64,000 nucleotides of DNA, taken from contig NZ_CP036268.1 of the NCBI RefSeq assembly GCF_007744515.1, forward strand, positions 1,837,712 to 1,901,711. Direction: 5' to 3'. Source of the stretch: Stratiformator vulcanicus (GTDB lineage Bacteria > Planctomycetota > Planctomycetia > Planctomycetales > Planctomycetaceae). Positions within the stretch are counted from its first letter, which is position 1. Each line of letters opens with the position of its first letter. The notes beneath the pieces were generated by a model. It had not been told where the DNA came from. It saw nothing but the letters and a program-made list of their open reading frames with translations, and searched no databases. A program made the translations under genes and the position numbers. This document shows, in pieces, positions 1 to 10,914 of this stretch.

Positions 1-61
1 GCTCGAACCCGTCGGTGACGAGGATCGCGATTCGTTTACCAGTGAGCGTATCCATTGACAT
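1..61 (-). CDS. DJ-1/PfpI family protein, N-terminal fragment
   Basis: Only the first 20 or so codons lie in the window; the gene runs off the left edge. The reverse strand reads MSMDTLTGKRIAILVTDGFE, the typical beginning of the DJ-1/PfpI (class I glutamine amidotransferase-like) fold, whose members include protease/deglycase-type stress proteins. The ATG at 61 is preceded by GAGGA with about 7 bases spacing; a second in-frame ATG is at 55. The catalytic Cys region lies outside the window, so activity cannot be judged. Confidence 0.6.
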   Translation of the reverse strand, partial: MSMDTLTGKRIAILVTDGFE

Positions 62-268
62 CAGACATCCTCATTTCGTTCGCTATTTTGTGAACAGCAC
101 ACAGAGGAGCAGGTCTCATGCCAACGGCGAAATGTCAAGAATTTCAATGAAATTAGAGAGTTTCGCGGCAGTTGCGGGGCGCAATTGGTGCATGACCCGT
201 CAAGCTGCGGCGAAGCCCATCAATTATTCTCCGAATGGCATTTCAGGCCGCTTTGCCTGCGAGAATCG

Positions 269-3043
269 CTAACCCGTTGTTCGTAGGCCCGCCGCGACAC
301 CTTGAATCGACAGCCGCACCAGTTCGCGCAGCCGCTCTCGTTCGTCTTCCGAGGCATCATCCTCTTCGGCGTCGAGAACGCGGAGGCGTTTGATCAATTC
401 GATCTGAATCAGATTGAGCGGGTCGACATACGGATTGCGTTCGGCGATGGAATCGCGAAGCCAGGGGACGCCGCCAAGGAGTTCGGATTGACCGGTGATG
501 GAAAGAACGGCATCGCGTGAGCGATTAAACTCCGCTTCGACCGCTTCCCAGACCTCAATCGCCTGATCGCCTTCGTCGAGCATCTCGGCGTAGCGGGCGG
601 CGATCCCCATGTCAGCTTTCGAAAGGGCGAGTTCGGCGTTGTCGATCAGCGCTCGGAACATCGGCCAGTCGGCATACATCGTTTTTAAGATGTCGCCGTC
701 GTGGTGCTGTTTAAAATCTTCGATCGCCGCACCAAGGCCGTACCAAGCCGGCAGAAAGTGCCTCGACTGCGTCCAAGAGAACGTCCAGGGAATCGCCCGC
801 AAATCGGCCAGCGATTTCCTTTCGCGTCGACGGGCCGGACGAGAACCGATAGGCAGATTCTCGATCTCCGAGATCGGCGTCGCACGGTCGAAGTAGTTGA
901 GAAATCGAGGATGTTCGATCAGATCGCGATACGCTTTGAGCGACGTATCGCGAAGTTGATTCATCGTGTCGATCCAGGCGGGATCGACCTCGCGGTCCTG
1001 CTCGACCGAAACGAGCAGGGTGGCCCAGCCGACCTGCTCGAGGTGGCGGTGCGCGATCTGCGGATCATCGTAGCGGTCGGCGAGGACTTCTCCCTGTTCT
1101 GTGATTCGAAGGTGCCCGCCGACGGAGTTCGGTGGCAACGACATGATCGCCCGGGCGGCCGGCCCTCCACCGCGACCGAGTCCGCCGCCCCGGCCGTGAA
1201 AGATCACCAACTCGACATCGTTCTTTTGGGCAACCCGGGCCAGTTGTTCCTGGGCCTGATGGAGCCCCCAACCAGCGGCGAGATATCCGCCGTCTTTGGT
1301 GCTGTCGGAATAGCCGACCATCACGGTTTGAAGCGTGCGTCCTTTGATTTCGACGTAGCTGCGGTATTCAGGAATGGCGAAGAGTTCGTCGAGAATCGTC
1401 GCGCCGTTGTTAAGGTCGTCGATCGTTTCGAACAGCGGTTGAATCGGCAGTTGCGGGAGCGGCTCGCCTTCCTGCTCGCCGGTCGTCTTCCACGCCCAGT
1501 TCCAAAACCAGAGGACGGCGAGAATATCACTGACGTGATGCGTCATACTGATCACGTGCCCGCCGAGCGGCTCCAACCCGTGCGATCGGACGGTGTCGGC
1601 GAGAAGGCGGAACAGTGACAGCGTCTCGCGGGTCATACCTTCGAAATCGGTCACGAAGATCGTCGGGGGAGCATCCATCGTTTCGAGCAGCAACTTGCGC
1701 CGGCCCGCTTCGTCCAATTCGAGGTAGGACTCGCAAAGCTCGGTCGATCGCAGAACTTCGTCGAGGACCTCGTTGTGCACGCGGGAGTCCTGCCGGACGT
1801 CGAGTGAGGCAAAGTGCAGACCGAATGTGCGAATCTGCGTGAGCCAGTCCTCGAGATAGACATCGGCAATACGGTCACCGCCGTTTTCACGCAGGCAGGA
1901 CTCGATCAGCCGGACATCGCGTTCCAGTTCGGCCGCCGAACCGTATGCGGCGCGACGACTTCGGTCATAAACCTCGGCCTCGAGAGATTGCTCAAGCCGA
2001 AACTCGATGACGCGGATCCAGCGGCGGTACACTTCGTTGGGCGACATTTCGTCGAGGAGCGCCCGAATTGCCGGCCAGCGGTCATAAGCCTCGGCGACGG
2101 CGTGACTCATCTCCTTGGGGATTTCGACTTTGCGATCGGAGATGACGAGCATGCGAAATAGCTCGTGGGCCGTTTCACGCTGTCGGGCAATCGCTGCCGA
2201 ACGCAGCACGCGGAGGGTGTTCCGCGTGACATCGGCAGTCACGAACGGATTACCGTCGCGGTCGCCGCCGATCCACGAACCGAATTTAATAAAGACGGGC
2301 GATTCCCAATCGCTCTCGATCGCTTCACCGTATGCGGCTTTCATCGCCCGACGAACTTCGCGATGAATCTCGGGCAGGATTTGCCAAATTTCCTTCACGA
2401 AGAATAAGCCCCGTTCGACCTCCTGCATGACGGTCGGTCGCGAGGGACGCGTCTGATCAATAAGCCACAAAATGGTGAGATTACTTTTGAGCCGCTCGGC
2501 GATCCGTTCCCGTTCACGAGGCATCAGGTCGTCGCGGTGCAATTCCTGAATGCCGGTTCGGATTTTTCGAATGACCCGGCGTGTCGTGCGGCGTTTCGCC
2601 TCGGTGGGGTGTGCCGTGAAGACGAGATCGACACAAAAGCGATCGAGCAACTCTTGTGTTTTATTGGCGTCGAAGCCTCGTCCTTTCAACGCGAAAACCG
2701 CGGCGCGAAGTGACTCGCCCCGCGGCTGATCTCCGGCGGTGCGACCTCGCTCGCGAAGAACACGGACCCGGTGGGTGTCTTCGGCGGTATTGGCAAGATC
2801 GAAAAAGATGCTCAGCGCCGGGATAGCGACGGCCATTTCGTCGGGCGTCATCGCGGCAACCCGAGCGATCAGTTTCTCTTCGGACGCCGCGTCGCCGCCG
2901 CGTCGGGCTTCGGCGAGTTGATGAATTTCCTCGACGAGTTTCAACGAACCGGCGCCGCGTTGTTCGGCGATCATCTCGTCGAGCAACTCGGTGAGGAAGC
3001 TGATGTCGTGGCGGAGATCGTCGGCGGTGATCGCTTCGGGCAT
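269..3043 (-). CDS. ppc: Phosphoenolpyruvate carboxylase
   Basis: Cytosolic anaplerotic enzyme that carboxylates PEP with bicarbonate to oxaloacetate. The 924-residue product has the usual length of bacterial PEPC and carries its signatures in order: VFTAHPTEAKRRT with the catalytic His near residue 145, GSWIGGDRDGNPF near 260, VMVGYSDSTKDGGYLAAGW, and the glycine-rich FHGRGGGLGRGGGP loop in the C-terminal half. The C-terminus ends GVAAGLRTTG, close to the family's usual xxxGxRNTG end. I chose ATG 3043 (MPEAIT); a TTG 12 bases upstream (3055) is in frame. No ribosome binding site is obvious. It is followed on the same strand, across a 207-base gap, by the DJ-1/PfpI gene at the window edge. 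Confidence 0.97.
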   Translation of the reverse strand: MPEAITADDLRHDISFLTELLDEMIAEQRGAGSLKLVEEIHQLAEARRGGDAASEEKLIARVAAMTPDEMAVAIPALSIFFDLANTAEDTHRVRVLRERGRTAGDQPRGESLRAAVFALKGRGFDANKTQELLDRFCVDLVFTAHPTEAKRRTTRRVIRKIRTGIQELHRDDLMPRERERIAERLKSNLTILWLIDQTRPSRPTVMQEVERGLFFVKEIWQILPEIHREVRRAMKAAYGEAIESDWESPVFIKFGSWIGGDRDGNPFVTADVTRNTLRVLRSAAIARQRETAHELFRMLVISDRKVEIPKEMSHAVAEAYDRWPAIRALLDEMSPNEVYRRWIRVIEFRLEQSLEAEVYDRSRRAAYGSAAELERDVRLIESCLRENGGDRIADVYLEDWLTQIRTFGLHFASLDVRQDSRVHNEVLDEVLRSTELCESYLELDEAGRRKLLLETMDAPPTIFVTDFEGMTRETLSLFRLLADTVRSHGLEPLGGHVISMTHHVSDILAVLWFWNWAWKTTGEQEGEPLPQLPIQPLFETIDDLNNGATILDELFAIPEYRSYVEIKGRTLQTVMVGYSDSTKDGGYLAAGWGLHQAQEQLARVAQKNDVELVIFHGRGGGLGRGGGPAARAIMSLPPNSVGGHLRITEQGEVLADRYDDPQIAHRHLEQVGWATLLVSVEQDREVDPAWIDTMNQLRDTSLKAYRDLIEHPRFLNYFDRATPISEIENLPIGSRPARRRERKSLADLRAIPWTFSWTQSRHFLPAWYGLGAAIEDFKQHHDGDILKTMYADWPMFRALIDNAELALSKADMGIAARYAEMLDEGDQAIEVWEAVEAEFNRSRDAVLSITGQSELLGGVPWLRDSIAERNPYVDPLNLIQIELIKRLRVLDAEEDDASEDERERLRELVRLSIQGVAAGLRTTG

Positions 3044-3198
3044 GGTAAATCGCAAATCAGGAGTGACCGCTCAGCCGACGAGCTTGGCTGAGCCACGATG
3101 TTCGGTGGTGCGTTGCTGGTTTCGGACAATCAAGATGTCGCAAAATTGATCGGGATCGATCGCACCAGCGATTGTTGGCAGGTTGACTCCGTCCGATC

Positions 3199-5913
<2,715 letters not shown>

Positions 5914-6173
5914 TGATGTCCGTCAGCGTAAGCCGTCAACGCTCGCGTGCCGGCGCGGGCTCGGCGGTTTTGCTCGTTGTCGATGACTCTTGAGAAATGC
6001 AACGCCCGTTCGAATCTCATCGGCGCCAGCGAGATTCGGATATTCGAAGGCGACAGTCTATGCCCGAAGCGGCGGCGCCACCACCTTCGGCGGAACTGAT
6101 CCACTGATCTGCATATCGGCCGGTGTCGATCAATGCGGTCGCGTGAAAATCCGATCGACGAGAAAGACGATCA

Positions 6174-7862
6174 TCAGTGATTGGTCGTTGCGTCGGAAGG
6201 GCGGTGATCGTCGTCGATTCGCGGCCAGCTCAAATTAAATCGCGCCCCGCGCCCCACCTTGGTTTCGATATGAATATCGCCACCGTGCTCCCGCAGAATT
6301 TTGCGACTGACCGCCAGCCCAAGACCCGTGCCACGCGAGCCCTTCGTCGATTCGAAAATCTGAAACACGGTGTCGATCATGTCGTCCGGAATTCCGGGTC
6401 CGTTGTCGACGACGCTGATGTAAACGGCGTCTTGTGACTCCGAGTATCCCGTCTCGATTCGCACGGCTCCTTTCTCAGAGCCCTCAACCGCGTCGATCGC
6501 GTTCGTGGCGATATTCAGAATCGCGCGGTGGATGCCTTCCGAGTCGAACATCGCTGGCGGCAGGTCTTCATCGAGCTTGATGCCGAGCCGGACCCCGACT
6601 TCGTCGGCGCGTGCCTTCATCAGTTCCGCCGCTTCGCGGACGACTTCGTTGACCTGCCCGATTTGCATCGAGGGTGTCCGCTCCTTGCTGAACGTCAACA
6701 TGTCCATCACAAGGTTGTAGATGCGGTCCTGGTTTCGCTCGACGATTCCCCAGCCTTTGCGGATATTGTCTTCGTCGTGCTGATCGAGGCCCATCTCGAT
6801 CAGATAGCTGCCGCCGCGGACGCCTTGCAGGATATTCTTGATATGGTGGCTGATCAGCGCAATCGTCTGCCCCATCGCGGCGAGACGTTCGGCTTTCACG
6901 AGCGCCTCTTGATAGCGATTGTTTTCGACCGCCATCGCACTTTGGCGGCCGATGGTCAGCAGCAAATGCAGCTGCTCATCGCTGAATCGCGTTTCGGTAC
7001 CTTCGGAGGCGAGCGTTGCCGCGTTGCTCAAAGTGTCGACATACAGCACGCCGCACAATTCGTAGCGACCCTGCATCGGCACGCACAGCGCCTCGCGAAT
7101 CCCCGATTTGACGATGCTCTGGCCGGCGTCGAACCGATCATCCTGGCTGGCGTCGGTCGTTCGGACCCCCCGTCCATTATGGTGGACGTAATCGACGATA
7201 CTGCGAGAGACCGGGGTGATGGAGTCATCCGACGACGTCGGCAACTGCACTGCCTGGGGAACAAGGCCGCCGCTTTCCGGATTGCGAAGCAGAATGCAAC
7301 CGCGATCCGCCCCGACCACCTTGACCGTCAGATCGAGGATGCGGTCGAGCACGGCCTCCATGGACCGACCTTGGCTGACGGCTTCTTCTGAGATTTGATA
7401 CAGCGTTTCCAGGTCGGCTCGATACTCGGCGACGACGCTGTCAACGCCCTTGGAAATTTGTGTCCCGGTCAGCGCCTTCGGAGTCCGGCTGACGATCCGC
7501 GACCGGTCAGGGGCTCCCTGATCGAGCAGGTCGACGAGTTCGACCATCGGCCGCGAATCAACGTCGGACGGGGATTGCGAGAACAGAATGACGCTTCGTC
7601 CGACGCGAATCCTGTCGCCGTTGACCAACTGATGCGATTCGACCTTCGATCCGTTGACGAAGGTGCCGTTCGAACTCTTCAGGTCGGCGATGCGATAACT
7701 GTCGTCATCGAATTCGACCATCGCATGACGACGGGAAACCTCCGAGTCAAGAACTCGAATTTCGTTTCTTCCGCCGCGACCAATATGCATCAGCCGACCG
7801 TCACATTCGTAACGGGCGCCTTGGTCGGCTCCGGAAATGACGAGCAGCGTCGCCGTGCTCAC
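6174..7862 (-). CDS. FHA-GAF sensor histidine kinase
   Basis: Soluble hybrid sensor, 562 residues from GTG 7862. Order of parts: an FHA phosphopeptide-binding domain in the first 90 residues (GADQGARYECDG, MHIGRGGRNEIRVLD, SRRHAMVEF, SSNGTFVNGSKV), a GAF domain around 160-310 (GADRGCILLRNPESG, REALCVPMQGR), a dimerisation/phosphoacceptor helix LISHHIKNILQG with tandem His, then a HATPase_c domain with the N-box NIATNAIDAVE, DNGPGIPDD and GTGLGLAVSRKI. There are no membrane segments. A longer reading from GTG 7943 would add 27 poorly conserved residues; FHA starts right after VSTATLLVISG, so 7862 is preferred. The receiver-like gene at 8110-8472 lies directly upstream on the same strand. Confidence 0.9.
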   Translation of the reverse strand: MSTATLLVISGADQGARYECDGRLMHIGRGGRNEIRVLDSEVSRRHAMVEFDDDSYRIADLKSSNGTFVNGSKVESHQLVNGDRIRVGRSVILFSQSPSDVDSRPMVELVDLLDQGAPDRSRIVSRTPKALTGTQISKGVDSVVAEYRADLETLYQISEEAVSQGRSMEAVLDRILDLTVKVVGADRGCILLRNPESGGLVPQAVQLPTSSDDSITPVSRSIVDYVHHNGRGVRTTDASQDDRFDAGQSIVKSGIREALCVPMQGRYELCGVLYVDTLSNAATLASEGTETRFSDEQLHLLLTIGRQSAMAVENNRYQEALVKAERLAAMGQTIALISHHIKNILQGVRGGSYLIEMGLDQHDEDNIRKGWGIVERNQDRIYNLVMDMLTFSKERTPSMQIGQVNEVVREAAELMKARADEVGVRLGIKLDEDLPPAMFDSEGIHRAILNIATNAIDAVEGSEKGAVRIETGYSESQDAVYISVVDNGPGIPDDMIDTVFQIFESTKGSRGTGLGLAVSRKILREHGGDIHIETKVGRGARFNLSWPRIDDDHRPSDATTNH

Positions 7863-8109
7863 GATGTATTCTGCCCAAGAAGGACGTCGACAGGACGAAA
7901 CCGACGAATCTGCCCGATGGGGAGGCAATCCGTCATCGTCCACTCAACACAGAATATACGCGATCCGACCGCTGCAATTAAGCGAATCGATGCGAAGCGA
8001 AGAATCCGGAAAGACGTGAACCGCGCCGCAGACCTTTTGTCAATAACGACTTACGGTCGCGTTCGGCCCGAAGGAAAGACCGAGAAAATCGTGCGGTCTG
8101 AAGACGATC

Positions 8110-8472
8110 TCATGCGGCCCGGGCTGGCGATTCCGATTGCGACTCTGCCAAGCAGCGATGCACCGCACCAATTAGGTCGCGATAGTCGAAAGGCTCAGCC
8201 AGTTCACTCGCCCCTACGGAGGGGCACGCGGTCGGGTCGGAATGATTCACTCGACCGACCACGATCCGTGAATTTGTGTCGGCTCCGCCACTTGCGTCTC
8301 TCACACCGGAATCGTGATAGATCACGACGTCGGCATCGTTTTGAAGCCGACTCGGCAGTTCGTAGCTTCGCATCCGCGTGACGCGGCTACCGCTCGACTT
8401 CAGCACCGCCCGAACGACTTCGGCGGTTTCTTCGAGGCCATCGATCAGCAGAACGTGAGAAGTGTCTGGCAC
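8110..8472 (-). CDS. Degenerate response-regulator receiver-like protein
   Basis: About 120 residues from GTG 8472 (VPDTSHVLLIDGLEETAEVV), with GGAAGGA a few bases upstream. The beta-alpha pattern resembles a stand-alone CheY-like receiver, ending with EPFDYRDLIGAVHRCL where receivers carry the K-P-F motif. The acidic pair is reduced to DG, and the phosphoacceptor position in DADVVIYHDSG aligns with His, with an Asp one residue later. The switch Lys also appears replaced (AEPF rather than KPF). It may therefore be a non-phosphorylated receiver or another flavodoxin-like fold. It lies 247 bases upstream of the FHA-GAF kinase, same strand, which suggests but does not prove a partnership. Confidence 0.55.
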   Translation of the reverse strand: MPDTSHVLLIDGLEETAEVVRAVLKSSGSRVTRMRSYELPSRLQNDADVVIYHDSGVRDASGGADTNSRIVVGRVNHSDPTACPSVGASELAEPFDYRDLIGAVHRCLAESQSESPARAA

Positions 8473-8576
8473 AGCGGGATCCTTCCCGGGAGGGGCCTTG
8501 GCTCGCAACCTTGGGGGAAGGCCGCACAGGCCGCTTTTGTGGCGGGGCGGGACTGTAGTTGCGCCGATACTTCGTG

Positions 8577-8909
8577 TCAAAAGGAAATCGCGGCCGGGGC
8601 GGGCGGCGGTTCAATTTTGAAATTTTTGCCCTGCGTTCCGTTCGGTTTCATGATGCCTCGCGGTGGAGCAGGGGCGACCGGTACGGTGAAATCAGCTGGC
8701 TCGACGATCTCAGGAGCGTACGCCGGGTCAGCCGCAATGCGCAAACTGCGATCGAACGACGCGCTGTATCCCTTTGGCAATTGATAGGGCTTCAGCGGAT
8801 CAATGCCGAACCCGCAGCACTTGCAACAACAGCATCCGGCGGTCGCAACGGTCAAGCCGACCGCAGCCACAGCAATTGTTAACTGTCGAAGCGCAAATGG
8901 GCGGGTCAC
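8577..8909 (-). CDS. Small Cys-rich lipoprotein, unknown function
   Basis: A 110-residue exported protein from GTG 8909. A positively charged N-terminus and hydrophobic stretch lead to the lipobox VATAGC. The lipid-modified Cys is followed at once by a cluster, CCCCKCC, then a Pro-rich tail (PVAPAPPRGIMKP, IEPPPAPAAISF). The Cys cluster next to the lipidation site could bind metal, but nothing in sequence proves it. I know of no named family. It precedes the receiver-like gene on the same strand, separated by 104 bases. Confidence 0.6.
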   Translation of the reverse strand: MTRPFALRQLTIAVAAVGLTVATAGCCCCKCCGFGIDPLKPYQLPKGYSASFDRSLRIAADPAYAPEIVEPADFTVPVAPAPPRGIMKPNGTQGKNFKIEPPPAPAAISF

Positions 8910-8989
8910 CGATGATTTGATCGTTGGAGGAATCGACTGTGCCTGTCGTTCCTCATCGGCTGACCCACAGAGCTCGGCTCAACGACAAA

Positions 8990-9017
8990 GGCGGAGACGC
9001 GTTACCGCGTCTCCGCC
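8990..9017 (-). terminator. Hairpin terminator downstream of superoxide dismutase gene
   Basis: A perfect 12-bp stem, GGCGGAGACGCG / CGCGTCTCCGCC, with a TTAC loop. On the minus strand it is followed by TTTG, so it is a moderate intrinsic terminator about 90 bases after the sod stop codon. Confidence 0.6.
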
Positions 9018-9109
9018 CATTCGATTCGTCCGTCACTGATCCCGCAGCTTCACTACAATAACAGGGTCGCGTTGCCTGCCGGGACCGCAAAGCGAAGGCT
9101 TCTCTATCC

Positions 9110-9718
9110 TTACTTCGCGTCGGCGTACCGTTTCGAGACCTCTCCCCAATTCACGACGTTCCAGAACGCGGACACATAGTCTGGTCGGCGGTTCTGATAA
9201 TTGAGGTAGTAGGCGTGTTCCCACACATCGAGACCGAGGATCGGCGTGCGACCTTCAGAAAGCGGAGTGTCCTGATTGGGAGTGCTTTCGACGGTGAGCT
9301 GACCATTGTCGACTGACAGCCACGCCCAACCGCTGCCGAACCGCGTTGCCGCCGCGGTGTCGAACTTCGACTTCATTTCGTCGAGACTTCCGAACGTTTG
9401 ATTGATCGCATCGGCCAATTCGCCGTCCGGATTGCCACCCCCGTCGGGGCTCATCACCGTCCAAAACAGCTTATGGTTGGCATGTCCGCCGCCGTTGTTG
9501 CGAACGGCGGTGCGGATCTCTTCAGGAACCGTCGAAAGGCCGGCCATCAAGACTTCAATCGGCTTACCCGCGAGCTCTGCGTGGCCTTCAAGCGCGGCGT
9601 TGACCTTGTTGATGTAAGCCTGATGGTGCTTCGTGTGGTGAATTTCCATCGTCCGTGCATCGATATGCGGCTCGAGCGCGGAATAGTCGTAGGGAAGGTC
9701 GGGTAGATCGTAAGGCAT
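9110..9718 (-). CDS. sodA: Superoxide dismutase, Fe/Mn family
   Basis: Converts superoxide to hydrogen peroxide and oxygen; 202 residues, normal family length, no export signal. Metal ligands are visible: His in [15 protein letters not shown], His in [13 protein letters not shown], and Asp/His in the signature DVWEHAYYL. The GGGHANH context and the [12 protein letters not shown] segment resemble Mn-type more than Fe-type enzymes, but metal use is an inference. The start ATG 9718 ([10 protein letters not shown]) is supported by GAGGAG 9 bases upstream; 16 extra codons to 9766 are unlikely. The gene diverges from the glycosyltransferase at 10084. Confidence 0.97.
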   Translation of the reverse strand: MPYDLPDLPYDYSALEPHIDARTMEIHHTKHHQAYINKVNAALEGHAELAGKPIEVLMAGLSTVPEEIRTAVRNNGGGHANHKLFWTVMSPDGGGNPDGELADAINQTFGSLDEMKSKFDTAAATRFGSGWAWLSVDNGQLTVESTPNQDTPLSEGRTPILGLDVWEHAYYLNYQNRRPDYVSAFWNVVNWGEVSKRYADAK

Positions 9719-10083
9719 CGCTTCAAACTCCTCAGGGGGGTTATGGAAATTCTCTTTAAGCGGCAACTCTTGAAAGCTGCTGCTTGCAGGAACTGTTATA
9801 GAGGGCTGGCGCCCGCAGTTCTAATCATTGCGGAATGGATCGGTTGTGAAAGCGTGCGATCGCCCTCCTCGGAGCTAATGGGGAAAACCCCCGCCCGCCG
9901 AGCTGACGCCCTGCCGCAGTCGCGGGCTACACTGCTTAGGGCAATTTGACCGATGCCCCAACCGGCTTAGAATCTCCAACCTCAAAGAAACCGCCCTTTG
10001 TGGTTGATCGTAAGCACCCCGGGCCGCGCGTCGGAAGTCGCACGATGAGACGATCGATCACAGTAACCTGCACGACGAGCGAT
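9719..10083. other. Divergent intergenic region
   Basis: 365 bases between the sod and glycosyltransferase starts. It carries a sigma70-like promoter facing the glycosyltransferase (listed separately). I see no convincing small gene or RNA. Confidence 0.5.
9946..9973 (+). promoter_or_regulatory. Putative sigma70-type promoter
   Basis: TTGACC at 9946-9951 and TAGAAT at 9968-9973 with a 16-base spacer, pointing at the glycosyltransferase whose ATG is at 10084. This would give a leader of roughly 100 bases. The assignment rests on sequence match alone. Confidence 0.45.
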
Positions 10084-10866
10084 ATGAGCGAAAGCCAACC
10101 CTGCCGAGACCACTTTCCGCGTCGTGTGTTGACCGCTTTACCGGTCTATAACGAGCAGCAACACATCCCCGTCGTCCTGCGCGAAGTGCAGCGAAACTCA
10201 TGCGATGTGCTAGTCATTGATGACGGTTCGACCGACGGCACCGAGGAACTGCTGAAGTCTCATCCGGGAATTCGCGTTGTCCGGCACGAGCAGAACAGCG
10301 GCTACGGCGCGGCACTCTCAACCGCGTTTCGATACGCGGCGGACGAGGGATACGACACGCTCGTGACCATCGATTGCGACGGTCAGCACGAGCCGAAATT
10401 GATTCCGGAACTGGCAAATGCGGTGTGGCGGACCGAATCGGGGAAGCCGTTCGATATGATTTCCGGAAGTCGATATTTGCACGCCTTCGAAGGCGACAGT
10501 GCGCCGCCCGTAGAACGGCGTGACATCAATCGCAAGATCACCTGCGTGTTGAATGAGCATCTCGGACTCGGCCTCACGGATGCCTTTTGCGGATTCAAAG
10601 CCTACCGGGTCGAAGCGCTCGCCTCCCTTGACATCGACGATCCGGGCTATGCAATGCCCTTGCAGGTATGGGTGCAGGCGGCTGCCGCGAAATGGCGGAT
10701 TCGCGAGTTCGCCGTGCCGCTCATTTACCTCGATGAGAAGCGTTCTTTCGGTGGAAACCTGGATGACGGTCGGCAGCGATTCGCACACTATCTCAGTGTT
10801 CTCGACGCTGCCCTTGCCGACAGCGGGTTGCCCTCACTCGCGCTTGAGAAATTGCCTTGCGGCTGA
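10084..10866 (+). CDS. Family 2 glycosyltransferase
   Basis: GT-A fold transferase of about 260 residues, with LTALPVYNEQQHIPVVL at the N-terminus, the nucleotide-binding VLVIDDGSTDGT, and the DxD-like TIDCDGQHEP. It resembles dolichyl-phosphate mannose synthase/DPM1-type GT2 proteins but lacks C-terminal membrane helices, so it is probably cytosolic or peripheral. Sugar and acceptor are not predictable. ATG 10084 (MSESQPCRDHFPRR) is preferred over an in-frame TTG at 9946, which lies within the promoter-like region. The next gene starts 48 bases downstream on the same strand. Confidence 0.88.
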   Translation: MSESQPCRDHFPRRVLTALPVYNEQQHIPVVLREVQRNSCDVLVIDDGSTDGTEELLKSHPGIRVVRHEQNSGYGAALSTAFRYAADEGYDTLVTIDCDGQHEPKLIPELANAVWRTESGKPFDMISGSRYLHAFEGDSAPPVERRDINRKITCVLNEHLGLGLTDAFCGFKAYRVEALASLDIDDPGYAMPLQVWVQAAAAKWRIREFAVPLIYLDEKRSFGGNLDDGRQRFAHYLSVLDAALADSGLPSLALEKLPCG

Positions 10867-10914
10867 CCGCGGAGGTTTCTGCGCCGGAATAACTTCGAAG
10901 AAGAGTCGATTCCG

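Noticed and set aside
701-1618. Long open frame (305 codons) on the plus strand
   Set aside because: It is antisense to ppc, which has all PEPC signatures; the plus-strand product has no domain pattern. This is a GC-rich shadow.
6528-7391. 287-codon plus-strand open frame
   Set aside because: Antisense to the FHA-GAF kinase; no recognisable fold.
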